A stretch of DNA of 64,000 nucleotides from Apostichopus japonicus. Taxonomy: Eukaryota; Echinodermata; Holothuroidea; Aspidochirotida; Stichopodidae. Below the pieces are notes generated by a model. The model did no database searches, was not told the DNA's origin, and saw nothing but the letters and a program-made list of their open reading frames with translations. The stretch covers positions 4,052,501 to 4,116,500 of the forward strand of contig NC_092569.1 of the NCBI RefSeq assembly GCF_037975245.1, written 5' to 3'. Position 1 is the first letter of the stretch. The number at the start of each line of letters is the position of its first letter. Below, one piece after another: positions 1 through 8,639 of this stretch. The translations under genes and the position numbers were made by a program.

Positions 1-458
1 TAGGATGATTAGTTCCTTAAAGAGTGTTCCTTATTATAGGCGGTTACAACTGTTGAATCTCACCACACTGGAGCTTAGGAGGTTACATGGGGACTTGATC
101 CAGGTTTTCAAGATTGTGTATGGTTTCGACAATTTATCCTTTACCGACTTTTTCATGTTTGCTAACAGTAGTTGTACCAGAGGTCATTGTCTTAAACTCC
201 AAAAGTCACATAGTATAGGATTAATATTCGGCATAACTTTTTCTAATAGGGTTGTGAATGAGTGGAATGGTTTGCCTGAGAAAGTTGTTCTTGCAAGTAG
301 TGTCAATGGGTTTAAGAATGCTTTGGACAAGCACTTTAAGCATTGGAATCGGGTCTGAGTGTTTGTGTCTTCAGTTTTTTTTTCTTTCTCTATAGGGTCC
401 TTGATGGGGACTTAAGTGTCCCTCCTGATCCTTTTTTCTACTAAACTAAACTAAACTA
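1..458 (+). mobile_element. 3' end of a CR1/L2/Jockey-like LINE (non-LTR retrotransposon)
   Basis: The open frame through 5-358 (stop TGA at 356-358) has the layout typical of the C-terminal tail downstream of the reverse transcriptase in CR1/L2/Jockey-type LINEs. It shows a TLELRRLHGDLIQVFKI segment, an FF/TRGH.LKL segment, a VVNEWNGLPEKVV segment and a final VNGFKNALDKH. A ~80-nt untranslated tail follows and ends in a short (CTAAA)n run at about 437-458, as expected for a LINE 3' end. The catalytic reverse transcriptase would lie left of the window. No frameshift is visible in the part present, so the copy may be fairly young. It lies in the intron before the gene A exon at 525. Family assignment is by remembered motif pattern, not by search. 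Confidence 0.75.
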
Positions 459-524
459 TTCTATAGGGCACGAAGTATAGTGCAATATGCAATCAGGTGC
501 TGATATGTATTCTGTTTCTTACAG

Positions 525-658
525 TGGTGATGTTGTATTTATTGACAAAACTGGGTTATCGTTTGGACAAGTGAGAGAGTATCGAGATTCGAGTCAAAGT
601 ATTTTTGAAGGCAGCTATTCTTCGAGCCACGGAGCCCTGTGTTACACAATTCCATTGG
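525..658 (+). CDS. Gene A exon: C-terminal half of a degenerate C-type lectin-like domain
   Basis: A good acceptor (TTCTGTTTCTTACAG, ending at 524) opens a 134-nt exon. It has one open frame: phase 2 entry, phase 1 exit. These are the same phases as the three CTLD C-half exons of gene B, and it is the same length as the one at 23,591-23,724. The 44 complete codons contain FGQVREYRDSSQSIFEGSY and SSSHGALCYTI. These align with the C2-C3-C4 region of gene B CTLDs, but only C4 (ALCY) remains. C2 is replaced by G or another residue and C3 by Y/S. The donor would be GG|GCAAGT, a GC-AG intron, which fits the phase needed by the following microexons. The N-half exon would lie left of the LINE, outside the window. 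CTLD identity is by comparison with gene B exons; the GC donor is inferred. Confidence 0.6.
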
Positions 659-723
659 GCAAGTATTATGCACATATATATGTTTACATATATTTCAATA
701 TATATGTTTATATGTGTTTATTT

Positions 724-773
<50 letters not shown>

Positions 774-1535
774 AGGGTAAGCAGTAAGTTGAAGACAGTT
801 ATACTTACGGCTATACGGGGCCCTGGGTGTCACAACTTATTCCACGTCGGGTCAGCGTTTAGTATTTAGGGTTGAATGGTTGACCGTGATGAAATAAAGC
901 AGTTCAGAGTTCCCTCACATTTCCATAAAAATTAACAAACGATAAAGTGACATTATCGAACTGTCCGACATTTTGGTTTAATCTTTATCATTAACATCAG
1001 AAAATCCAGAACTCCAATATTAAATGAAATCAAGAGAAATATGAATATTCGAAATTTCCATATCATAGACACGCTTGATCGACTTCTTTGTTTCTGCCAC
1101 AATTGATCTACACAGTTACAGAATCGCCATTCCAAAATGGAGTTCAAAGAGCGAATGGCGTGCAAACAACTGGTAATTCGATAGAAACATTTCTGAAAAT
1201 ATATATCTTAGCATTTATTGATTGATAGATGTCTTAATTAATGAGCCCTCAACCGACCAAGAGAAATTTTTACCGTCATAATGCATTGTTTTACTCAGTT
1301 CTTTCGCTTAGAATTATCGAATTTTTATATCTCTTTAATTCAATTGCATGAAACAGTAAAATAAAACTTTTGTAGCTGACAGTATCAGACAGATTATACT
1401 GTTTAATGCTTATTTTTTTAGAGTTAATCCAAAGTTAGCAAGCCATTTCAACTACGACTTTGTTGTGGGCGGAGTTGTAAATACTGGGCTTCGAAATATA
1501 TATTTCCACATACATCTATTTTTATCTCAAAACAG
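659..1535. other. Gene A intron with a (TA)n microsatellite
   Basis: Holds a (CA)n/(TA)n tract at about 725-770. The rest is AT-rich with no exon that I can support. The ACCGACCAAGAGAAATTT motif near 1,254 and the CTGACAGTATCAGACA motif near 1,376 recur downstream (see the ancient duplication finding). Confidence 0.5.
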
Positions 1536-1559
1536 AATCTATCGAAATATCTACAGTTG
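1536..1559 (+). CDS. Gene A 24-nt microexon, copy 1
   Basis: Bounded by TTTATCTCAAAACAG and GTAAGT. Phase 1 at both ends. With the preceding G it encodes E-S-I-E-I-S-T-V. First of seven tandem copies spaced about 155-158 bp apart, and the most diverged of the first five. Confidence 0.7.
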
Positions 1560-1690
1560 GTAAGTTTGTATTACAATCGTTATAATATAACGTCAGCAAA
1601 TCGGACCTTAAACATTATATGAAATGAAAATTATTAATATTTGAAATATGTATTTCACATATAGGCCTATCCGTTTTTATTTCAAAACAG

Positions 1691-1714
1691 AATCTATCGA
1701 AATAACTACAGTCG
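1691..1714 (+). CDS. Gene A 24-nt microexon, copy 2
   Basis: Same acceptor and GTAAGT donor as copy 1; phase 1-1. Encodes E-S-I-E-I-T-T-V. It lies 155 bp after copy 1. Confidence 0.72.
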
Positions 1715-1848
1715 GTAAGTTTTCATTATAATCATTATAATACATTACAATATAACGTCAGCGAATTGAACATCATACATTATATGAAATGAAAATATTG
1801 ATATCTGAAATATGTATTTCACATATATCCGTTTTTATCTCAAAACAG

Positions 1849-1872
1849 AATCTACCGAAATAACTACAGTCG
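1849..1872 (+). CDS. Gene A 24-nt microexon, copy 3
   Basis: Phase 1-1, donor GTAAGT. Encodes E-S-T-E-I-T-T-V. The flanking intron sequence is almost identical to copies 2, 4 and 5, which points to recent tandem duplication of an exon plus its intron (158 bp). Confidence 0.73.
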
Positions 1873-2006
1873 GTAAGTTTTCATTATAATCATTATAATA
1901 CATTACAATATAACGTCAGCGAATTGAACATCATACATTATATGAAATGAAAATATTGATATCTGAAATATGTATTTCACATATATCCGTTTTTATCTCA
2001 AAACAG

Positions 2007-2030
2007 AATCTACCGAAAAAACGACAGTCG
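2007..2030 (+). CDS. Gene A 24-nt microexon, copy 4
   Basis: Phase 1-1, donor GTAAGT. Encodes E-S-T-E-K-T-T-V. Identical in exon sequence to copy 5, 158 bp downstream. Confidence 0.73.
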
Positions 2031-2164
2031 GTAAGTTTTCATTATAATCATTATAATACATTACAATATAACGTCAGCGAATTGAACATCATACATTATA
2101 TGAAATGAAAATATTGATATCTGAAATATGTATTTCACATATATCCGTTTTTATCTCAAAACAG

Positions 2165-2188
2165 AATCTACCGAAAAAACGACAGTCG
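2165..2188 (+). CDS. Gene A 24-nt microexon, copy 5
   Basis: Phase 1-1, donor GTAAGT. Encodes E-S-T-E-K-T-T-V, the same as copy 4. The upstream 158 bp appears identical or nearly so to that of copy 4. Confidence 0.73.
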
Positions 2189-2321
2189 GTAAGTTTTCAT
2201 TATAATCATTATAATACATTACAATATAACGTCAGCGAATTGAACATCATACATTATATGAAATGAAATATGAATATTGGAAATAAATATTTCACATATA
2301 TCCGTTTATATCTTAAAACAG

Positions 2322-2345
2322 AACCTACCGAAATAACTACAGTTG
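2322..2345 (+). CDS. Gene A 24-nt microexon, copy 6
   Basis: Acceptor TATCTTAAAACAG; donor GTAAAT, weaker than its neighbours (A instead of G at +5). Phase 1-1. Encodes E-P-T-E-I-T-T-V. Confidence 0.65.
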
Positions 2346-2478
2346 GTAAATTTGCATTAAAACCAGTATAATACATTATAATTTAACGTCAGAGAATTGA
2401 ACATCATACTTTATATGAAATGAAGTATGAATATTGGAAATAAATATTTCACATATATCCGTTTTTATCTTAAAACAG

Positions 2479-2502
2479 AACCTACCGAAATAACTACAGT
2501 TG
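2479..2502 (+). CDS. Gene A 24-nt microexon, copy 7
   Basis: Acceptor TATCTTAAAACAG, donor GTAAGT, phase 1-1. Encodes E-P-T-E-I-T-T-V. Last member of the tight tandem block; the intron sequence diverges after about 2,590. Confidence 0.7.
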
Positions 2503-3471
2503 GTAAGTTTTTATTACAATCATTATAATATCACGTCAGAGAATCGAACCTTATATATTACATGTATTGAAATATTTATACATGAAATTATGCTCTTATT
2601 GACACTTTAATATTTTCCTCTTGTTCCTATCACAATTTATGTACGTTTTTACTCATTATAAACAGTACTTATACACTCGGCCCGCCCATGTATTCCTGGG
2701 AGTTGCTTAAACCGACCAAGGAGATTTCTTTTCGCTATTAAACCTCATTTTTCTATCTTATTCATTATACGATGCATCTATTTTCTTTTTATCACATATT
2801 ATTAATGTTTTAATTATGATACAGCCAATAAATTTAGTAATTGCACTATACTGTTCAGTTAATAACGATTCATCATGGTTTTTGTACATGTACCTATCAT
2901 TACTTGTAAAAGGCTTTTGACCTTATTGTATTCAAATATATTCGATATGGCATAAGAATGTTACCAATGAACATACCAAGCGTGGTAAAAAAAAAAAAAA
3001 ATTTAAAAAATAAAAAATTTGTTTTATCTGACAGTCTTGGACACAAGTTACTGCTTCATGTATACTGTATATTTCATAGAGTTTAATACACTTAACATTC
3101 ACACTTAACATTCAAACTTTATTTGCCCTTAACTGACCAATGTGATTTGGGGGATGGGGATGGGGGAGGGGGGTTCATTAGAATACAGTGTCATATTCAA
3201 TTCAATTAATTCATAACGATCTATCATAAGTTTTTATATCTTATTATTAACCCCAAAAAATGATATTGGCAAATCAACTTCTTAGTTGAAAGTCTCAGAC
3301 ACTACTCATTGCTTCATGGGTTATTTTATAGAGTTTAAGTTTAAGAGTTTAAAGCTAAGTTCTTTGCAACTAAGGTTTTTTTTATAGCAACAGCGTATAA
3401 GTGTTAACTGTTTTTCGTAATAAATAATGTAACATATTTACGTTATTTTTTTTTTTCCAATCTCAAACCAG
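2503..3471. other. Gene A intron between microexon copies 7 and 8
   Basis: AT-rich. It contains diverged copies of intron motifs seen upstream: ACCGACCAAGGAGATTT near 2,711, TCTGACAGTCTTGGACAC near 3,028, ACTGACCAATGTGATTT near 3,131 and AGTCTCAGACACTACTCA near 3,289. No further microexon with intact splice sites and phase was seen. Confidence 0.5.
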
Positions 3472-3495
3472 AAATTGCCGAAACAACTACATTTG
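3472..3495 (+). CDS. Gene A 24-nt microexon, diverged copy 8
   Basis: Acceptor with a long T-run (TTTTTTTTTCCAATCTCAAACCAG) and donor GTAAGT. Phase 1-1 and 24 nt. Encodes E-I-A-E-T-T-T-F, a diverged version of the octapeptide. It is about 970 bp from copy 7 and is an older duplicate. Confidence 0.65.
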
Positions 3496-4117
3496 GTAAG
3501 TTTTGTATAAAATGGGTAGATATTTAATTATAAACATCATTTACACACTTATAAACTTAAAACTGTTGGTACTTTAAACGACCTAGGTGAATTTTTTTGC
3601 CATTAGAAATGCATGCAATGTGCTCAATGCATGTTATTCGTAATAGGTAGCATACTCCATATAAGTGCCCCCATTGACTTACACACTAAATCGGCAATGT
3701 ATTTGTGGTCTATACGCCCTTGTAGAAGTTTTCAAAAGTAACAAACCTACCCAGCACTGGATTGCTGTCAACTTGGCCACTCATGGCACCATCAATTTTC
3801 CTTGTCATGACCATGAAGATTTTTCGCGCTAGGAGAGCCTGACGTTTACGTCACTTGGAGACAAACCTTTCACTCAGTATAGTGAACAAGTTTCGTACGG
3901 TGCTCTTGGGGGGGGGGGGGGCTAAAGTGGTCTAAAATTGTCTCAATATTGACCCAATCTTTGCTTCACCACATTTACTTCCATTTGTGTAGTCTGACAT
4001 CCAAGTCACACACACAAAAAAACAGATTTTGTTTGATAATAATATATCAAAAAATATGTTCTCCCATTTACTTTTCGTCACTTGTCCTTGAAACAGAAAA
4101 ACACTCTGCGCGGAATT

Positions 4118-4412
4118 AATATAGACTACTATATATGACTACTATATAGACTATATAATATATAGACTATATAACTATATAGACTATATAACTATATAGA
4201 CTATATAATATATAGACTATATAACTATATAGACTATATAATATATAGACTATATAACTATATAGACTATATAATATATAGACTATATAATATATCGACT
4301 ATATAACTATATAGACTATATAATATATAGACTATATAATATATAGACTATATAATATATCGACTATATAACTATATAGACTATATAATATAGACTATTA
4401 TATATGGAGTAT
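4118..4412. repeat. AT-rich tandem repeat, ACTATATAxxTATATAG type
   Basis: About 290 bp built of GACTATATAACTATATA and GACTATATAATATATA variants (unit about 16-17 bp), within the gene A intron 3,496-4,671. Each unit is nearly self-complementary. A G-run of about 13 sits upstream near 3,908-3,921. The rest of this intron shows no feature. Confidence 0.85.
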
Positions 4413-4671
4413 ATGCCACCTTGAGGTTTATCTGAATGTCATGTCGTGTAATTAACTCTAAACATGACTTAGTCGATGAAATTCGCTGTACGTGTCTCGC
4501 ACACAGAATGCTATTTCTTGTAGATTTCATAATAAAAGTTTTTTTTCCTTCATGAAAATGGTAAGACTTCGAAACGATAACAGAGTAAGGTACACTGTTT
4601 TTTCCCCCTTCTTCTTCTTCTTCATCTGAAAATACATTTTATTATAAGATATTTTTGTAATCTCAAAACAG

Positions 4672-4686
4672 AGTCTACTACAGTTG
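4672..4686 (+). CDS. Gene A 15-nt microexon, shortened copy 9
   Basis: Acceptor TTTGTAATCTCAAAACAG, donor GTAAGT. Phase 1-1. It lacks the middle three codons of the octapeptide and encodes E-S-T-T-V. The splice sites match those of the 24-nt copies. The next exon of gene A was not identified with confidence. Confidence 0.6.
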
Positions 4687-5785
4687 GTAAGTTTTTTTTA
4701 ATCACAATGGGTATTTTATTTAATTGTATACATCAATACATATATAATCTTAACACTAAAACATGTGTATAGAATATATGCCTGTAAGATCTGCGGCAGT
4801 CTGCATGGAGACATTGTGAATGCGATCCCGTGAAGGATGAAGGGGATCTGGGGGATCTCTTTGGAACCACGCTTCTCTGGTGTAGGCCATATCGACGTTG
4901 ATCCCGTAACAGGTAATATAAACCTCTTGCTCTTCTTAATATGTCTAGCTCCAAAGATGACTTTGTTAATCGCTTGTAAGAGGGCGACGTGATGAAATAC
5001 AGCACGGGTAGACCTCTGCGCTCCTGGTGCATCTAAAAGCAGGAATTCAGGCTGCAGGAGTTATGAGTTGCAGAGGAACTAACAATTTAAGGAGGGCACA
5101 ACATGGTACCTGCCTATAGTCTGTTATCTGTAGATTCGTTTCCAAATTTCAAGTTATCACTCTAAAATATCTTTCATTGGTTTGAATGTTGTAAGGGAGT
5201 TTAGGACGGCTAAAAGGGTGGGGGGGGGGGGAGACGTTGAGACCGTGCGTAGTTAATAGTTATGATACTATATATGTATTAGTAAGCAACTAATTTATTG
5301 AGCAAAATTATTCAAGATCTACGCTAATATGTTTACCAAGAAAGGAGAGTGACAAAAAAATTCAATAGATTGATGTTTTGAAATATCGACTTTTTGTCTC
5401 GTATTTTGTTGTTGACATAACAACCTTGACGTTAAGAGTTAAACATTTTTCATCGAGTATCGTAAGGTAGGTTTGGCCAGAAAAATGAAAAAAAAATATT
5501 AACACATCTTGTGACTTCCCATTGGGGTTGCTAAAATCGAACTAGCTGAATGTTACTTGTTTACAAATGTTACCACAAAAAAAAAAAAACAGCAAAAGTT
5601 TGAGTACTCTAAAGATGATTTAATGATTATAATTAGCTTGCTATTATTTTTGGATGTTTTCTTTTGGGTAAACCTATAGTAAAAACAGTATAAGAAGAAT
5701 TGAAATAAATATATTTATAATCAAAGGCTATGATATGTCCTTTTAGTCTGTTCACATGTCTCCTTCGAACCTGTGCTATTGGAGC
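4687..5785. other. No supported gene
   Basis: After the last microexon donor I find no exon with convincing splice sites in phase 1. A somewhat GC-richer stretch (about 4,780-5,040) has an open minus-strand frame of 99 codons with no recognisable domain. G-runs and A-runs lie at about 5,219-5,232 and 5,577-5,591. Confidence 0.4.
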
Positions 5786-5789
5786 ACAC

Positions 5790-6640
5790 TAACATATATG
5801 TAGCTGCTTCGACGTGTGTGGAGCTGTATTGACGTACACGGAGTGTGCACTGGCGTACATGGTGTGTGCATTGACAGGCATGGACATACATCCGACATGC
5901 AATGTATCGGCATAACTGGAGTGCATCAACGTACATGGAGTGCATCAACGTATGTGGAGTGCATCAACGTACGTGGGAAGTTGCATCGACGTGCAAGGAG
6001 TGCATCGAAGTACATTAAGTACATCGACAGGCATGGATTGCATCGACGTACATCGAGTGCATCGGCGTACTCGGGATGCATCGACGTACATCAACGAACT
6101 TGTAGTGCGCTAACTTTCATGTGATTGCAGCGCCGTGCATTGAGTGCATCGAAATACATTAAAGTACATCGACGTACTTGAATCGCATCGACGTACATTG
6201 AGTGCATCGGCGTACTCGGGATGCATAGACGTTCATAAAGGTGTATCAACGTACTTGTAGTGCACTAACTTACATGTGATTGTATCGCCGTGCATTGAGT
6301 GCATCGAAATATATGAAGTACAGCGAAAGGAATGGATCGCATCGACGTACATTGGGTGCATCGACGTACATTGAGTGCATCGACGTACTCGGAATGCATC
6401 GACGTTTAAGAAGGTGTATCGACGTGCTTGTAGTGCGCTAACTGACAATCATGAGATTGTATCGACGCAAATGGAATGCATCGACGTACTTTGAGTGCAT
6501 GGCCGTACATTGAATTACATCGACGTACAGGGAGTGCATTGGCGTAAATTGAAGTGCATCGACGTACGTGAATGTTTATCAACGTACAAGGAGTGCATTG
6601 AAGTAGAGGGCGTTGCATGAATGTACATTGACAGTTTAGC
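5790..6640. repeat. Degenerate ~19-bp minisatellite with higher-order periodicity
   Basis: About 40 degenerate copies of a unit close to GTGCATCGACGTACATTGA. A second level is visible: a TGTAGTGC(G/A)CTAACT ... CATG(T/A)GATTG block recurs near 6,100, 6,256 and 6,428, so groups of units were copied together (about 155-175 bp). Open frames on both strands here result from the repeat lacking stops in some frames and are not called as genes. Confidence 0.85.
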
Positions 6641-6914
6641 TGAGACACTACCAATCATGCATACTTTGGAAATGTCAATTGTCTTAATTTCTGTGCTGGA
6701 CATACTATCCAATTGATTTATAATTATGATTTATTTTTGTTCATAGAGACTTTCTTATCGCTTTTCAAATTTACTTATCTAGAAAGAATTTTGTTTGATT
6801 TATGTACTGTTTTACACAATTCTGGTTTTACTCTTCACATAACTTCGCATATGTCATGCGAACACTATTAAAACCATGCTAAGACAAATTGTAGGTTTCA
6901 ATTTTTGCCGACAG

Positions 6915-7093
6915 AGGTTTCGTTCAGTTTACACGTAATTGTTAGTATAGTTTTTGTTGCCCTTGAAACAAAGGGAGTTAAATTACTCCCATCTTTCTAT
7001 CTTGAGACTCATTTGACCCAATGGTACCGTAGCAAATTACTTACAGTTGTCCAAATTTTTCCGCGTTTAAATGAACTCACAAAGGGAGGTTAG
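6915..7093 (+). CDS. Weak candidate for a gene A terminal exon
   Basis: An acceptor-like TTCAATTTTTGCCGACAG ends at 6,914. A phase-1 frame (matching the phase left by the microexons) then runs to TAG at 7,091-7,093. It starts with a hydrophobic stretch VSFSLHVIVSIVFVAL, followed by basic and polar residues. It could be a C-terminal hydrophobic tail, but the stretch is short for a membrane span, no polyadenylation signal is obvious and no homology is recognised. Confidence 0.2.
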
Positions 7094-7680
7094 GGCGGCT
7101 AAAAGGGGAGATGAGGAGGCCGCATATAGAAAACGAAAAGAAAATCATTTCGTTAATAATTTCCTGGTTTACTTTGATTTTACAAAAGTTTACCTTGTCA
7201 CCTTTGCTTTTAGTTTTACTTGAAATATACCAGGTTCTGTAATCTTGTGATTTGGTGAACTTAGCCAATGTTATAGGACTGCGCGACTTATTCACAGACT
7301 TTAATGGTAATGGTTGAAATTGCTTGAAGAAAATATTACAGTGCCGCTGCGGGAAGCTTTCAAATAGTGTGAGGGAAGAGGAGGGGGACGGTCCGGTTTG
7401 GACTCTTCGGCAGAAAAGTTTAGGTTTGAAGATGGTACGGTGGTAGAGAGGGAACATGGAAACTTTCGAATATTTTATATCCAACTTTTGATACACTTTT
7501 TATAGCAAAACTATTTCACTAAATCGTTTCGAAATTTGCACTCTTTATCGATGTAACGAATTATTCCTCGATATTTTTACTGTTTACCTTCAAATGTCGA
7601 ATATTATCTCGACATTTCCACTTTATATCCAAGTTTCGAGTTTTCGTCTCAAGTTTTGAATATTTCAATATTTGACTCCG

Positions 7681-7850
7681 TGTAAAAGTAAGTGGGCCTG
7701 ACGTTTTGATCCTAGGAGGATCTAATTCAGAGACTGAATGGATTAGATCCTGCTAGAAGTAGTAGATCCTACTTCAGAAGAGGCTGAAGTAGATCAGCCT
7801 CTGAAGAAGATCCTGCTAGGATCGAAATGTCAGGCCCACTTACTTTTACA
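7681..7850. repeat. Inverted repeat with 35-bp arms (foldback 1)
   Basis: Arm 7,681-7,715 and the reverse complement of 7,816-7,850 match at 33 of 35 positions (core AAGTAAGTGGGCCTGAC). The centre has further internal pairing around GATCCTGCTAG and GGCTGAAGTAGATCAGCC. Probably part of a non-autonomous transposable element; no target duplication was identified. Confidence 0.8.
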
Positions 7851-7851
7851 G

Positions 7852-8039
7852 ATTCTCTTACACAGGCTCTTTAGTGGATAAGCAGTTTGCCAACAGTTTT
7901 GTTTCATTTTAATATTTACTCCAACTTTTTTTTTGGGGGGGGGTGCGGGGCTTTTACTTCTTCTTAATTTGAAATAAATATTAATTACACAAAACGTTTA
8001 GCTTACTGTTTATCCACTAAAGAGCCTGTGTAAGAGAAT
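7852..8039. repeat. Inverted repeat with 35-bp arms (foldback 2)
   Basis: Arm 7,852-7,886 and the reverse complement of 8,005-8,039 match at 34 of 35 positions (core ACACAGGCTCTTTAGTGG). It directly abuts foldback 1, suggesting a single composite element of about 360 bp (7,681-8,039). The centre holds a T-run and G-run near 7,926-7,945. Confidence 0.8.
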
Positions 8040-8359
8040 GTTTTTAATTGATCAGTTTTCAATATCAACTGCCGAAATTTCGAGGAAACTACTTTGACCG
8101 ATTCGGAAGTTGAACTATTTTATCTCCAAATTTCCACTACATTCTCGAAATCACAACTTTTCGTATTTTGACAAATTCGGACCCCATATCACCAAAGTTC
8201 GACTAATTTGGTCCGAAAATGTCAACCTTTTCTCCTGAAATTTTTACTTTATTCTTAAATTTCGACATGTGTCTCGGTTTTTTATCATTTATTTGAAAAG
8301 TTCATTGTTGTTTTTCAAAAATTGCACCTGTTCATCTCGAAATGTCTATTTTGATCTTA

Positions 8360-8620
8360 AAGGTATGCTGTGTTGACCCAAAGTATGCTAGATATTCAAA
8401 TATGGTCACCTTTGGTCAAATTTTTTAACTGTTTTTATAACAATCTTTGAGGAAATTTTCCTTACTGGAACATTCAGTCATCTTGAGTGTTCTTTAAAAG
8501 TGACTTAGGACAATTGGAGAGTAAAAAACTCCAGGAAAGTATTTTTTGAAACTTCTAACAATTATAGCGTGCTCTAATTTGGGACCTATACTAACTTTGA
8601 AATAACTTTTTTTTTTAATT
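8360..8620. repeat. Dispersed repeat, copy 1 (unknown family)
   Basis: Shares ordered motifs with 12,915-13,165 and 20,128-20,355: a TATGCTAGA segment, then TGGTCACC, then a CCAGGAAA/AACTTCTAxCAATT segment and TAATTTGGGxCC. Diverged copies of an old interspersed element about 230-260 bp long; class unknown. Confidence 0.55.
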
Positions 8621-8639
8621 TGGATTTTAAACTTTTTTA

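Larger units (their letters stand above)
1470..2590 (+). repeat. Tandem exon-intron repeat, ~157-bp unit, seven copies
   Basis: Each unit carries intron sequence (TATGAAATGAAAATATTGAT, then a TATTTCACATATATCCG segment), the acceptor, a 24-nt microexon and its donor. Exon start-to-start spacings are 155, 158, 158, 158, 157 and 157 bp. Units 3-5 are close to identical; units 6-7 form a second subfamily with TTGGAAATAAATATTTCAC. The unit carries everything needed to add one in-frame octapeptide to the protein. Confidence 0.85.
7530..8350. repeat. Degenerate short repeat rich in TCGAAATTT-like words, interrupted by foldbacks
   Basis: At about 7,530-7,680 and again at 8,050-8,350 the sequence cycles roughly every 25-40 bp through variants of TCTCGAAATTTCGAC/ACTTT. 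The inverted-repeat elements at 7,681-8,039 appear to interrupt one originally continuous tract. Very degenerate; seen by eye only. Confidence 0.4.

Noticed and set aside
487-869. Two overlapping open frames running into IYIYIY
   Set aside because: The downstream part is translation of a (TA)n/(CA)n microsatellite. Only 525-658 has splice sites and paralogue support, so only that part is annotated.
4733-5032. 99-codon minus-strand frame in a GC-richer stretch
   Set aside because: No domain, no start or splice context, and no phase agreement with gene A on the opposite strand; could be an old element fragment but nothing supports it.
5721-6712. Several open frames on both strands
   Set aside because: All come from the 19-bp minisatellite, which lacks stops in several frames; the translations are repetitive and differ between strands only as mirror frames.
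7077-7496. 139-codon minus-strand frame
   Set aside because: No domain, no splice or start context; overlaps a degenerate repeat edge. Its length is compatible with chance.
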